From positions 1 to 64,000 of the forward strand of contig NZ_JTHN01000098.1 of NCBI RefSeq assembly GCF_001399685.1: a stretch of DNA of 64,000 nucleotides. The letters run 5' to 3'. The position numbers were made by a program, and so were the translations under genes. Below the pieces are notes generated by a model. That model had not been told where the DNA came from. It ran no database searches and was given only the letters and a program-made list of their open reading frames with translations. Each line of letters begins with the position of its first letter. The first letter of the stretch is position 1. Source of the DNA: Paenibacillus sp. A3. Its GTDB lineage: Bacteria; Bacillota; Bacilli; Paenibacillales; NBRC-103111. Of the stretch, positions 40,199 through 49,264 are shown in pieces.

Positions 40199-41623
40199 TC
40201 AGGCCAAGGACCGCAGCAGCCCGGCCAGCAGCCGGACTCCTTCGCGCAGCTGGTTTTCGTTCGCGTAGGAGTAGCTCAAGCGAATCCGGTCGTCGAACTC
40301 TGCGAGCGGATCGCAGATCGTGCCGGGCACGAACGTGAGCGACTGCTCGATGCCCTTCGCCAGCAGCGTTCCCGCTTTGATCCCGTCCGGCAGCTTGATC
40401 CACAGGTTCAAGCCACCCGCGGGCTTGGTCCACGACAAGCCGGTGCCGGACAACGCTTCCTCCATAATGTTCATCCGCACGTGCAGCGCGATGCGGAGCT
40501 TCTCCAAGTGCCGCTGCATCCGGTCGGAGAAGAAGAGCAGCAGAAAAATCTTTTGATTCAACAGCGGCGTGCCGTTATCGGCGAGCGACTTGGCGGTCAG
40601 CAGATTGCCGATGACCGGCTGTCGGGCTGCCACGGCGGCGATGCGCAAGCCGGGAGCGATATACTTGCTGAAGCTGCGAATGTAGGCAACATAGCCCTCC
40701 GTATCGTAGGCGAACAGCGGCGGCGGCGGTGGCTGCTTGAAGTAAATGTCGTGAAACGCATCGTCCTCCACCAGAAGACAGCGGTGCTCCGCCGCCAGCT
40801 CGACCAGGCGCTTCCGCTGCTCTGCGGACACGGTATAGCCCGTCGGGTTGTGGAATGTTGGGTTGAGATAAAAGAAGCGGGGCTTGCGCTCCTTCATCAG
40901 CCTTGCCACCTGTTCCAAATCATAGCCGTGAGGATGGATGTCTACAGACGCAAGCTGCGCGCCGTAGCTGCGAAATATATCCATCGCCGCGCCGTAGGTC
41001 GGACGTTCTACAAGCACGACATCCCGCGGCTTGAGCAGTGTCTTGGCCAGCAGGTCCAGCGCTTGCTGTGCCCCGGAAGTGATCAGCAGCTCGCCGGGCG
41101 TAAGAGCGAGGCGGTGCTCGGCCGCCAAGTACTCGGTCATCGCCTCGCGAAGCTCCTGATCGCCTTGAACGGGCGCGTAGGTTCCGAGCACTTTGGGATA
41201 CAGATCGAAGGCTTGCTTGACGTAGGCCGAGAGGTACTGATTCGGCAGCAGATTCGGATCGAGCAGCGCCTGGGAGAACTGGTAAACCACCGGAACCCGC
41301 TGGATGTCCGATAGCGGATTTTGCTGAATATGTGAGTGCACGGCAGGCGTCGCCGTCAGGTCGGACGGCAAGCTGCCGGTGTTGAGATAATAGCCGGATT
41401 TGTCTTTCACGTACGCCTTGCCGCTCTGCTTCAGCAGTTGGTAGGCTTTGAACACGGTCAGCCGGTGAACGCCCAGCTCCTGGGCCAGCTCGCGGATCGA
41501 AGGAAGCTTGCCGCCCTCGCTCCATTCCCCCCGGTCAATCCGTTTCAGGATGTCGTCGCAGACGCTCTCGTACAGCCGGGCAGGCTGGGCAGGCTGGGCA
41601 GCGGATGGGTAGATTTTGCTCAC
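40199..41623 (-). CDS. MocR-type GntR regulator with aminotransferase domain
   Basis: 474 residues from GTG 41623, which has AAGGAAGGAG upstream; the longer frame to 41749 runs into the divergent gene. Residues 10-80 are a GntR winged HTH (SIRELAQELGVHRLTVFKAY). The rest is a fold-type I aminotransferase-like domain with PTFHNPTGYTVS, LVEDDAFHDIYF and the PLP Lys in RSFSKYIAPGLR. Such proteins sense amino acids or vitamin B6 compounds. It is divergent from an EamA transporter with direct repeats between, so it probably controls that gene. Confidence 0.92.
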   Translation of the reverse strand: MSKIYPSAAQPAQPARLYESVCDDILKRIDRGEWSEGGKLPSIRELAQELGVHRLTVFKAYQLLKQSGKAYVKDKSGYYLNTGSLPSDLTATPAVHSHIQQNPLSDIQRVPVVYQFSQALLDPNLLPNQYLSAYVKQAFDLYPKVLGTYAPVQGDQELREAMTEYLAAEHRLALTPGELLITSGAQQALDLLAKTLLKPRDVVLVERPTYGAAMDIFRSYGAQLASVDIHPHGYDLEQVARLMKERKPRFFYLNPTFHNPTGYTVSAEQRKRLVELAAEHRCLLVEDDAFHDIYFKQPPPPPLFAYDTEGYVAYIRSFSKYIAPGLRIAAVAARQPVIGNLLTAKSLADNGTPLLNQKIFLLLFFSDRMQRHLEKLRIALHVRMNIMEEALSGTGLSWTKPAGGLNLWIKLPDGIKAGTLLAKGIEQSLTFVPGTICDPLAEFDDRIRLSYSYANENQLREGVRLLAGLLRSLA

Positions 41624-41675
41624 GCGTCGCACGCTCCTTCCTTTCTTTATCTCCATTGTAGCACTTTTTTGCACC

Positions 41676-41704
41676 ATCTGTTCTGCGATGTTTGATCTGT
41701 TCTG
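41676..41704. promoter_or_regulatory. Direct repeat, likely MocR operator
   Basis: ATCTGTTCTG occurs at 41676-41685 and again at 41695-41704, 19 bases apart in the same orientation, in the divergent intergenic region. MocR regulators often bind direct repeats. Confidence 0.6.
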
Positions 41705-41747
41705 TGCCCTTTCTTCTATGATGGAGGAATAGAAGGAGGAGAGAGAC

Positions 41748-42680
41748 ATGGTGTGGTTGGGCTATACTGTCATGTGTTTGATTTTCGGCACGACGTTTTT
41801 GATGATCAAGGTAGGGATCGACGCAGGACTTCCTCCGTTCTTCTCGGCCGGAGCACGGTTCCTGCTTGCAGGCGCGCTGATCTTCGTCTGGGCGTTGGCG
41901 ACGGGAAAAGTGCGCTTCTCACTATTGTGGCGCAAGGACCTGCTGCCGACGGGGATTGGGCTTACGTTCGGCACGTTCGCGACGTTGTATTGGGCCGAGC
42001 AGTATGTGAGCTCCGGGCTGGCGGCGATTTTATCCGCGACGGGGCCGATTTTCTTATTGCTGATTCAAAGCATTGTGCTGCGGAGCAAGGCAAGCCGAAG
42101 CTCCGTTAGCGGGTGTATGCTCGGCTTTGCGGGAGTGGGGCTGCTGGTTGCGCCTAACCTTTCCGTAGAGACGAATCTGCTCTGGGTGGTGGGCTGCGCC
42201 GCGATTCTGGTCGGGGAACTGTTCTATGCGTCGGGCGCGCTCTATGCCAAGCGGGCGCTTGTGCGGTACCCGGAGACATCGCCATTGGCGTTGAATGCCA
42301 TACAAATGATGCATGGGGGAATTTTGCTGCTCGTCCTATCCCTGTTCACGGAGCGCGTGCCGATGGAAGTTTTAGCCACGGGTCAAGGAATCGGAGCGCT
42401 GCTGTATTTGACCGTGATTGGGTCGATGATGGGACACAGCTTGTTTTACTGGCTCGTGGCGCGGACGAATCCGTTCTTCCCGACCACGTGGCTCTATATT
42501 TCGCCGTTAATCGCCTTTGCGTTAGGCGCTCTGCTGTACGGGGAAGCGGTCACATGGGAAGCTGTCGCGGGAGGTATCACGATCATCGTCGGCATTTTGC
42601 TGGTGAACCTCGAAGCCATCCGCGGGGCGAGGTCGGCCAAGAGAAGGCAAGGAGCGGTGCAAGCGAAGCAGGCGGGTTAA
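41748..42680 (+). CDS. EamA/DMT-superfamily transporter
   Basis: 310 residues, ten predicted membrane segments in two homologous halves; ATG after GAAGGAGGAG. The halves start near GYTVMCLIFGTTFLMIKVGI and CAAILVGELFYASGALYAKR and each has the late WAEQYVSSGLAAILSATGP-type motif. The family exports or imports amino acids and metabolites. Control by the divergent MocR protein suggests an amino acid or related substrate. The C-terminus is a basic tail. Confidence 0.9.
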   Translation: MVWLGYTVMCLIFGTTFLMIKVGIDAGLPPFFSAGARFLLAGALIFVWALATGKVRFSLLWRKDLLPTGIGLTFGTFATLYWAEQYVSSGLAAILSATGPIFLLLIQSIVLRSKASRSSVSGCMLGFAGVGLLVAPNLSVETNLLWVVGCAAILVGELFYASGALYAKRALVRYPETSPLALNAIQMMHGGILLLVLSLFTERVPMEVLATGQGIGALLYLTVIGSMMGHSLFYWLVARTNPFFPTTWLYISPLIAFALGALLYGEAVTWEAVAGGITIIVGILLVNLEAIRGARSAKRRQGAVQAKQAG

Positions 42681-42833
42681 CAGGGAGCGGGGCGGAACCG
42701 GGGACCGGAGTCTCTGATAGACAGGCTGCAGTTTCCCTCCTTGGATCTATTTATCTACCAAAAAATTGAAATATAAAGGTTATAATGGTAGAATAGGATT
42801 TGATTTACAAATATAATCCATTGGAGGGAAATT

Positions 42834-43277
42834 ATGAAAAAGAAACTCGTATCTGCCGCATTATCGACGGCTCTGGTGCTGTCCTTCTCCGCCTCGGTTA
42901 TGGCAAGCAGTCCAACGGACATCAGTACTGCCGGCCAACCTGCCGGTACCACCGCGCCTGGTGGCTATTCGAATTTGGAGGCAAGAGAGGTTGTAAAATA
43001 TTACTCGCTGACTTCTTACGAGGAAACCGAAAAAGAAGCTTTTGTCCTGAATCAAGGAGAAGAGCTTACCGTTTTCGTCTATAACTCGGGGTTCCCCATT
43101 ACTTATACTGTGTATGACGCAGACGGTCAAGCGCTTGGCACGTATAATACGAATACCCCTTACGGACGTATTTTTACAGCGCACAAGAACGGCCCGCTGT
43201 ACGTTCAGTTTAAGGCCGGGGCGAACAGCTCTTTTGTGAAAAAAATGAACTTCTCCGCCAAGTTTTCGATTTCGTAA
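42834..43277 (+). CDS. Small secreted hypothetical protein
   Basis: 147 residues, ATG after TTGGAGGG. The signal peptide KKKLVSAALSTALVLSFSAS is cleaved near VMASS. The mature 120 residues form a small beta-sandwich-like sequence (EELTVFVYNSGFPITYTVYD, GPLYVQFKAG). No Cys and no recognised domain. A terminator follows. Confidence 0.75.
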   Translation: MKKKLVSAALSTALVLSFSASVMASSPTDISTAGQPAGTTAPGGYSNLEAREVVKYYSLTSYEETEKEAFVLNQGEELTVFVYNSGFPITYTVYDADGQALGTYNTNTPYGRIFTAHKNGPLYVQFKAGANSSFVKKMNFSAKFSIS

Positions 43278-43316
43278 CGATATCCGTTTCCGGCACGCAG
43301 CTCGACCTACACCGCT

Positions 43317-43364
43317 GGCCGCTTCCATGGGTTTCCTTGACCATTGGAGGCGGCCGGTTTCTTT
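43317..43364 (+). terminator. Terminator after the small secreted protein
   Basis: GGCCGCTTCCATGG / CCATTGGAGGCGGCC stem followed by a T-rich tail. Confidence 0.75.
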
Positions 43365-43383
43365 GTTGCCGCGTCCCTGTCCT

Positions 43384-43445
43384 TTCGACACCATCGACAG
43401 GCCGTTTCGACATTTAGACATTGGAAAGCTGCCGCGATGTCGACA
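43384..43445 (+). promoter_or_regulatory. Cluster of Spo0A boxes upstream of the M6 protease
   Basis: TTCGACA at 43384-43390 and 43406-43412, ATCGACA at 43393-43399, and the self-complementary TGTCGACA at 43438-43445. Four near-consensus Spo0A heptamers in 62 bases, about 150 bases before the protease start. Confidence 0.6.
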
Positions 43446-43593
43446 ATTTGGGATAAATTTACCATACACTGATAGTGAGGCAGCCAATTCGGCGTATAAA
43501 ATAAATGCTCTCTTGTAGTTCTATCAACTCATCTCAACCGCTAGAGTATCCCTTATACTAAAGGAGAAGTAAAAATAAGGGAGGTATGGTAAA

Positions 43594-45498
43594 TTGAAGA
43601 AACTAACGTGCAGCCTAATCATTTCCGGTTTGGCTTACTTCGGCACCGCATCGGTGAGCTTGGGAGTTCCGGCTTATGGCGGAACGGAAGTCTTCAAGCA
43701 GCCGACAGGGGAGACGTTCCAAGCGGCTCTGCAGGGTGACGAATGGTTGAACTGGACGAAGGGGGTGGATGACGACGTATTAGTGCAGGACAAGAACGGT
43801 TTTTGGAATTATGCCGAAATTGAAGGAATCTCGTTAAAACCAAGCGGCAAAAGGGTGAACATTGACCCGAAACCGGAGCAGACGCTCAAGCAAGAGCAGG
43901 TGAAGCAGTGGGCGCAGGAACAGCAGATCGTGGAGAAGATCAAATCCAATGTCGCGCCGTTTCTCGACGATACCGATCCCGGCCCGTCTCTTGCGCCGAT
44001 CAACACCGGCAGCTCCCGCAAGCTGCTTGTGATGCTGGTGGAATTCAGCGATATCGGGATGAAATATTCCGATAGCCAGTGGAGTGAACGCTTCTTCGGG
44101 GATACGGAAGGCACGGTCAAGCACTACTACAAAGAGGTCAGCGCAGGAAAAATGACGATCGGCCCTGCGGTGGAATCGTACGGCACGGCAGGCGACGGCA
44201 TCGTTCGTGTCAAGCTTGGCTATCCTCACCCGAATACGGGAGGCAACACCGGAGCGGCCAACCAAAAAATCGTCAGGGACGCCGTAGCGGCTGCCAATCC
44301 GTACGTCAATTTCGCCAGCTTCGACACGAACAACGATGGCAAAGTCACACGGGACGAGCTGTTTCTGGTAACCGTCACGGCTGGTTATGAAGCCGCTTAC
44401 AGTGCCGGCGGAACGCCGAGTCTGTGGGCGCACCGCTGGTCGGCGGGAACATGGCAGGGAGACGGCAAAACGGTGAACCTGGAGTATATCCAGCAAGGCG
44501 AAAACCAAGGCGATCATATGGCGACGATGGGCGTGCTCGTTCACGAAACCGGTCATTTGTTCGGTCTGCCCGATCTGTACGACACGGACAGTTCCTCTAT
44601 GGGTGTCGGTCCGCACAGCCTGATGGCCGGCGGGTCGTGGGGTTCTTACGGGAACAACCATGCGGGTTCCACGCCGGTTCATATGGACGCTTGGTCCAAA
44701 TACCGGCTCGGATGGGTGAAGCCGACGGAAGTGAGCGCGAACGGCTCGTATACGTATACGCTCAACACGGTTCAACCGTCCAATCCGAACGCTTACAATG
44801 TCGTCAAAATCAACACAAGTACGCCGGGACAGTTTTTCCTGCTGGAAAACCGCGGCTTTGTGGGATATGACCGGGCGCTGGAAAAATCGCTCCGAGGCGG
44901 CAAGCCGGGCATCGCGATCTGGCACGTGGACGAGACGCAGAGCGGCAATATGAATGAGCAGCGGAAGCTGGTCGATATCGAAGAGGCCAACGAAGGCACG
45001 CTCGGCTACAGCCAGCTCGATACCAAGAGAAGCGGCACATACGACCACTATTACGCAAGCGGTTTCAATACGTCGTTCGGCCCGAAAACGAAGCCTTCGA
45101 GCGCGACTTACGAAGGAGCTGATACGAAAATCTCCGTAAACGTGAACAGCGCCGGAAGCAGCGCCATGAAGGTCGGCGTCAAAATCGGCAATGCGAGCGG
45201 ATCGGTGAAGGCGACCGACGTTCCCGGTTCCCCGAGCCTGAGCCACAACAATTGGAACAACGAGAAGGACTATGCGATCACGATGAACATGTGGTGGGGC
45301 AATAACGGCGACACGTGGAGATTGTACGAAAACGATACGCTCGTCTACGAGGAAGAGCTGACGGACAACAGCTCGCAAGCGCAGACGGCGGTCAAAACCT
45401 TCACGAACCAAAAGCCCGGAACGTATATTTATACGTGCGAGCTGGTGAACTCATTCGGTACGACGAAATCTTCCCCGCTTAAAGTCCTCGTAAAATAA
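43594..45498 (+). CDS. Secreted M6-family metalloprotease (immune inhibitor A-like)
   Basis: 634 residues, TTG start after GGGAGG, with a signal peptide ending near VPAYG. A pro-region with coiled, charged sequence runs to about residue 145. The catalytic domain has the zinc motif VLVHETGHLFGLPDLYD, and FDTNNDGKVTRDE is an EF-hand-like calcium loop. The last 110 residues (SPSLSHNNWNNEKDYAITMN onwards) are a fibronectin- or chitinase-type accessory domain that may bind polysaccharide. M6 proteases such as InhA and PrtV degrade host or insect proteins. The Spo0A boxes upstream suggest production at the onset of stationary phase. Confidence 0.92.
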   Translation: MKKLTCSLIISGLAYFGTASVSLGVPAYGGTEVFKQPTGETFQAALQGDEWLNWTKGVDDDVLVQDKNGFWNYAEIEGISLKPSGKRVNIDPKPEQTLKQEQVKQWAQEQQIVEKIKSNVAPFLDDTDPGPSLAPINTGSSRKLLVMLVEFSDIGMKYSDSQWSERFFGDTEGTVKHYYKEVSAGKMTIGPAVESYGTAGDGIVRVKLGYPHPNTGGNTGAANQKIVRDAVAAANPYVNFASFDTNNDGKVTRDELFLVTVTAGYEAAYSAGGTPSLWAHRWSAGTWQGDGKTVNLEYIQQGENQGDHMATMGVLVHETGHLFGLPDLYDTDSSSMGVGPHSLMAGGSWGSYGNNHAGSTPVHMDAWSKYRLGWVKPTEVSANGSYTYTLNTVQPSNPNAYNVVKINTSTPGQFFLLENRGFVGYDRALEKSLRGGKPGIAIWHVDETQSGNMNEQRKLVDIEEANEGTLGYSQLDTKRSGTYDHYYASGFNTSFGPKTKPSSATYEGADTKISVNVNSAGSSAMKVGVKIGNASGSVKATDVPGSPSLSHNNWNNEKDYAITMNMWWGNNGDTWRLYENDTLVYEEELTDNSSQAQTAVKTFTNQKPGTYIYTCELVNSFGTTKSSPLKVLVK

Positions 45499-45504
45499 AC
45501 CATA

Positions 45505-45533
45505 AGGGAGCCGGCCATGCCGCGCTCCCTTCC
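45505..45533. terminator. Bidirectional terminator between protease and sensor kinase
   Basis: AAGGGAGC and GCTCCCTT form a stem in the 54-base gap between converging genes. Confidence 0.6.
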
Positions 45534-45552
45534 CCTCGTTACCGAACCGAAT

Positions 45553-46956
45553 CTACAATTGAATGTCAATCGTCGTCCCGCGGCCGATCTCGCTGCGAAT
45601 CGCTATTTCTCCACCGTGCTCCCGGATAATATCTTTGGATATCGCCATGCCGAGCCCGGAGCCTTTATGCGCATCTCCGGTGTTCGTTCCGCGGTAATAG
45701 CGGTCGAAGATTTTGTCGAGCTCCTCTTTTCGGATGCCTTTGCCGTTATCCTGGATGACAATATGGGTCCGATCGGTCTTTTCAATCCGGACGGCGATGT
45801 TCACGTTGGCGTCATTATGGATCAGCGCGTTATAAATTAAATTGTGGATCGCTCTCCGCACAAGAATTTCATCCACCTCAGCCGGGATGTTATCTTGATC
45901 GGCATGAAATTCAATGTGACGCTTGGCGTATTTCGGATCATTGACGATATCGATCACGATATCTCGCAAGAGCGCGGCCAGATTAACCTGTTTCTTATTT
46001 AGCTTTAGCTCTTTGTTCTTCAATCTGGTCGTTAAGCTTAAATCCTCAATGACCTCTTTGATATAAAGCGACTTTTTCTCGATAATGTCGGCGTATTCCC
46101 TGATCTCGTCTTCGGTAAAGCGATAATCCGGGTCCTTCATCATTTCGGCAAAGCCTTGAATCGAGGCCAGAGGCGTTTTAATGTCGTGGGAAATGTTGGT
46201 AACCCATTCCTCTTTCATCCGGTCCAATTTTTTTCGTTCCGACTCATTCGCCTTCAACTGATTGGACAAATGATTGATATTCGAAAATACTTGCTTAAAG
46301 ATACCCGCCGGCCGGGCATGAAAATATTCATTGCTTGCCAGCCGTTTGATCCCGTCGATTAGCGTATACAGCGGCTTGGTCAGCCGTTTGCTCAAGAAAT
46401 ACCCGATCAGTAACGTAATCAAAATATCGATAACGAGAACGATGCCGCCGACCTTCACCATGCGAAACAGCGATTGATTATCGTACAAAATAAAATACCG
46501 GTTGATACTGCGGTTTTCCATCCCGATGAAATAGCTGTAAGCGCGGCCGCCCGCTTTCTTTTCTCCGACAAAAACCGTCGTCTCGCCATTCACTTCCTTG
46601 TACTTGTACATTTGCACGATTTCCGAGGGCGTGTAGCTTTTCTTTAACCCTTCCGGCGCTCTGTAGCTGAAGAGCTCCTTGCCGGTTTCATCCAAAATTT
46701 GAATCCATGCGTTCCTGCTGCCTAGCTCTTCCTTGCCTGGGTCGGCAATCGTCAGCGCATCGCCGGAAATCGTGATCCGATCCTCAAACTGTCGTGTAAA
46801 TTGCTCGGGAGAGTGCTCCTCTTCTTGAAAGATGGGGATATTGAACACAGACTGAGCCGTGAACAGACCAAGCGTAAGGAACAGGTTTACGAAAATAATG
46901 AAGATGACGACGAAGACAACCGAGATCAGATATCTTACTGTTAACTTCCATTTCAT
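45553..46956 (-). CDS. Sensor histidine kinase of the peptide-sensing operon
   Basis: 467 residues. One membrane helix near residues 10-32, an extracytoplasmic domain of about 120 residues (WIQILDETGKELFSYRAPEG, AYSYFIGMENRSINRYFILY), a second helix near 170-190, a HAMP linker, the HisKA box NISHDIKTPLASIQGFAEM and an HATPase domain (IQDNGKGIRKEELDKIFDRY, GSGLGMAI). BceS/YxdK-type kinases normally lack an extracytoplasmic domain, so this one differs from its usual counterparts. It lies 3 bases after the response regulator and is last in the operon. Confidence 0.93.
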   Translation of the reverse strand: MKWKLTVRYLISVVFVVIFIIFVNLFLTLGLFTAQSVFNIPIFQEEEHSPEQFTRQFEDRITISGDALTIADPGKEELGSRNAWIQILDETGKELFSYRAPEGLKKSYTPSEIVQMYKYKEVNGETTVFVGEKKAGGRAYSYFIGMENRSINRYFILYDNQSLFRMVKVGGIVLVIDILITLLIGYFLSKRLTKPLYTLIDGIKRLASNEYFHARPAGIFKQVFSNINHLSNQLKANESERKKLDRMKEEWVTNISHDIKTPLASIQGFAEMMKDPDYRFTEDEIREYADIIEKKSLYIKEVIEDLSLTTRLKNKELKLNKKQVNLAALLRDIVIDIVNDPKYAKRHIEFHADQDNIPAEVDEILVRRAIHNLIYNALIHNDANVNIAVRIEKTDRTHIVIQDNGKGIRKEELDKIFDRYYRGTNTGDAHKGSGLGMAISKDIIREHGGEIAIRSEIGRGTTIDIQL

Positions 46957-46959
46957 AGC

Positions 46960-47667
46960 CTATTCATCCTCGACGGCCAGTTTGTAGCCCAAGCCTTTGA
47001 CGGTAATTAAATAGCGGGGCTGCGAAGGCTGCTCTTCAATTTTTTCCCGCAGTCTCCGGATATGAACCATCACCGTATTGTCGATGCCGATAAAATCCTC
47101 CCCCCAGACCGCGTCGTAAAGCCTTTCCTTGCTGATCACTTTATTCGCGTTCTGGAGGAAATACTTCATCAATCCGAGCTCTTTGGGCTTTAATTCGATG
47201 CTCGTTCCGTTTTTTAAAAACTCCGCTTTTTGTTCGTCTAACGCAAAGGGGCCGGCTGTTAAGATCGTATCCTTCACGGCCTCCGGCTGCATATAATCGG
47301 CTCGGCGCAATTGGGCTTTCACGCGGTAAGCCAGCTCTTTGGGGCTGAACGGCTTGGTGATGTAATCGTCTCCGCCGATGGCAAAGCCTAAAATTTTGTC
47401 GATTTCCTCCGTCTTGGCCGATAAAAATAAAATCGGAACCTTCGAGACCGCTCGAATCTGTCTGCACACGTCATAGCCTTCCCCATCCGGCAGCATAATG
47501 TCCAGCAACACAAGATCCGGCTGCTTAAGCTGGAATTGAGCGAATCCGTCCTCCGCCGTCGTGGCCGTGATGACATGCTCGATGCCTTCTTTGCGCAGAA
47601 CCGTGGCCACAAGCTTCAATATGGCTTCTTCATCGTCTATAATCAAAACCTTTTTGTTGATCGACAT
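46960..47667 (-). CDS. OmpR-family response regulator of the peptide-sensing operon
   Basis: 235 residues from ATG 47667 behind AGGAGG. The receiver has the acidic pair VLIIDDEEAIL, the phospho-acceptor in LVLLDIMLPDGEG, Ser in ILFLSAK and Lys in DDYITKPFSPKEL. The winged-helix domain includes VMVHIRRLREKIEEQPSQPR. Probably activates the operon through the 11-bp-phased repeats at 52003-52041. Paired with the kinase encoded next. Confidence 0.93.
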   Translation of the reverse strand: MSINKKVLIIDDEEAILKLVATVLRKEGIEHVITATTAEDGFAQFQLKQPDLVLLDIMLPDGEGYDVCRQIRAVSKVPILFLSAKTEEIDKILGFAIGGDDYITKPFSPKELAYRVKAQLRRADYMQPEAVKDTILTAGPFALDEQKAEFLKNGTSIELKPKELGLMKYFLQNANKVISKERLYDAVWGEDFIGIDNTVMVHIRRLREKIEEQPSQPRYLITVKGLGYKLAVEDE

Positions 47668-47813
47668 GTCATCGTGCCTCCTGGGAAGGGAAAGGTGTGG
47701 AATGCAATTCTTGTTATGTGTGAGTATGCGGCACTTTCTTTCATTTATCAAGGGCATGAAACAAATGCGCAAGAAAGCTATGCTGCATCAGCTTCTTTGC
47801 GCATTGTCCGGAT

Positions 47814-48857
47814 TTATTTGGCGATTTGCTTTTTGCCGTAGGTCATGAACCGCCATGCTTTTTCCAGTGGGCCCATCTTAAAGAAGCGGAACCACAGGCT
47901 GCTGTAGACGAGCTGCACGATCATAATCAGGCAGGCGATGAGGACCACATTGACGGGGGACACGGTCTCCAGGCCCATGATCGAGATGAACAACGATCCG
48001 ATTAAGCTTTGGGCGACATAATTCGTCAGCGCCATCTGGCCCACGTGTGCGAAGGGCTGAAGGATCGTCCCGGCTGTCCGATGCTCAAGCAATAGAAACA
48101 GCGATGTTACATACAATAAGACTCCGGGAATGGCGCTCAAGGAAATGATGAGCTTCAGGTCATCCGTTCCATGCTGAGCCGCTGTCCAGATCCAGACCGA
48201 CAACCCGGCAAAGATCGGCAAGGACCCAAGCTGCACCAAGCGAATCCGCTTTTTCAATTCTTCGATCCGTCTGATCCAGTCGGCCTTCGCCGCCAGAAAT
48301 CCGGCCAAAAACATAATGAAGATTAAAGTCGTATCGGAGATTACAAAATCGACCACGCTGGATAACGGAACCGCGGCCCCCATGGCGAGCTTCGAGATGA
48401 GCGCAAGCAAGTACACACCGGCGATTCCGCCAAGCCAATTGCGTATGGTCGTCACCTTGGCCCGGTAGAAAGGAAGAAGCAATAGACCGATCAAGGCGTA
48501 GACCGGCAGGATGGTGCCCCAGAAGACAAAGGCATGAAGAATGCCGATAAGAAGGAGCATCAGCAAGCGGCGGGTAAACCGCCAGAGCGGCTTGTCCCCC
48601 CGACTCTCGGCGCGCGAGGCGAAGATGTAGAAGCCGACGCCGAACAGGAACGAGAAGATGGAGAAAAACTTCTTTTCCACGAACATGAGAATCAGGGTGT
48701 CGATCACTTGATCAATTCCGGTATACTCCGGTATTATCATCCCTTCGGTGAGGACGATATATCCTTTGACATTGATAAACAAGATTCCGATTAACGCAAG
48801 CCCCCGAATGATATCTAAGGCTGCGATCCTTTCTTGCTGTGGGATGGATGGGTTCAT
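47814..48857 (-). CDS. DUF418 membrane protein
   Basis: 347 residues with about eight to nine membrane segments. The N-terminal RIAALDIIRGLALIGILFIN and the region KKFFSIFSFLFGVGFYIFA are the DUF418/YeiB hallmarks, and the C-terminal half holds HVGQMALTNYVAQSLIGSLF. Function of the family is unresolved; some link it to acyl transfer or lipid modification. Its place inside the peptide-resistance operon suggests an envelope role. Confidence 0.88.
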   Translation of the reverse strand: MNPSIPQQERIAALDIIRGLALIGILFINVKGYIVLTEGMIIPEYTGIDQVIDTLILMFVEKKFFSIFSFLFGVGFYIFASRAESRGDKPLWRFTRRLLMLLLIGILHAFVFWGTILPVYALIGLLLLPFYRAKVTTIRNWLGGIAGVYLLALISKLAMGAAVPLSSVVDFVISDTTLIFIMFLAGFLAAKADWIRRIEELKKRIRLVQLGSLPIFAGLSVWIWTAAQHGTDDLKLIISLSAIPGVLLYVTSLFLLLEHRTAGTILQPFAHVGQMALTNYVAQSLIGSLFISIMGLETVSPVNVVLIACLIMIVQLVYSSLWFRFFKMGPLEKAWRFMTYGKKQIAK

Positions 48858-48885
48858 ATGGGTTGGCTGCTTACGCTCGTTCGAT

Positions 48886-49245
48886 TTACTGCAATTGCTG
48901 ACTTGCTTTCTGTGGAAGCTCTTCCTTCGTTACTTCCTGATAGGAGGTCACGCCTTTTCCGTCTTTCACAAACAGGCTGAGATACGCTTTCTCCCGAAGC
49001 TGCTTGGGGGCGGAGAACTTAAATGTCTTTTGCTGTCCGTTCTTATCAAAAGCCGGCAGCTCGTATTCGAATCTGACCATGATTTCTCCGTTGTCCAGTT
49101 TATCTTCAAGCTTCTTTCCTTGTCCTTGAATCTGCGTATAATATACGTCCGTCCCTAACCGGTTCAGATTGACGTTCTGTAGGAAGAATAAGCCTCCGAG
49201 TAAAAGAGCCGCGATGACGATGCATGAAATGATTATTTTTTTCAT
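48886..49245 (-). CDS. yxeA: YxeA-family protein
   Basis: 119 residues; ATG 49245 with GGGGAGAG upstream. An N-terminal signal or anchor (KKIIISCIVIAALLLGGLFF) is followed by the YxeA core: VYYTQIQGQGKKLEDKLDNG, FEYELPAFDKNGQQKTFKFS and KQLREKAYLSLFVK. In B. subtilis yxeA follows yxdLM in the operon induced by cationic peptides, the same order as here. Biochemical role unknown. Confidence 0.9.
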   Translation of the reverse strand: MKKIIISCIVIAALLLGGLFFLQNVNLNRLGTDVYYTQIQGQGKKLEDKLDNGEIMVRFEYELPAFDKNGQQKTFKFSAPKQLREKAYLSLFVKDGKGVTSYQEVTKEELPQKASQQLQ

Positions 49246-49264
49246 AGTTCTCTCCCCTTCTATG

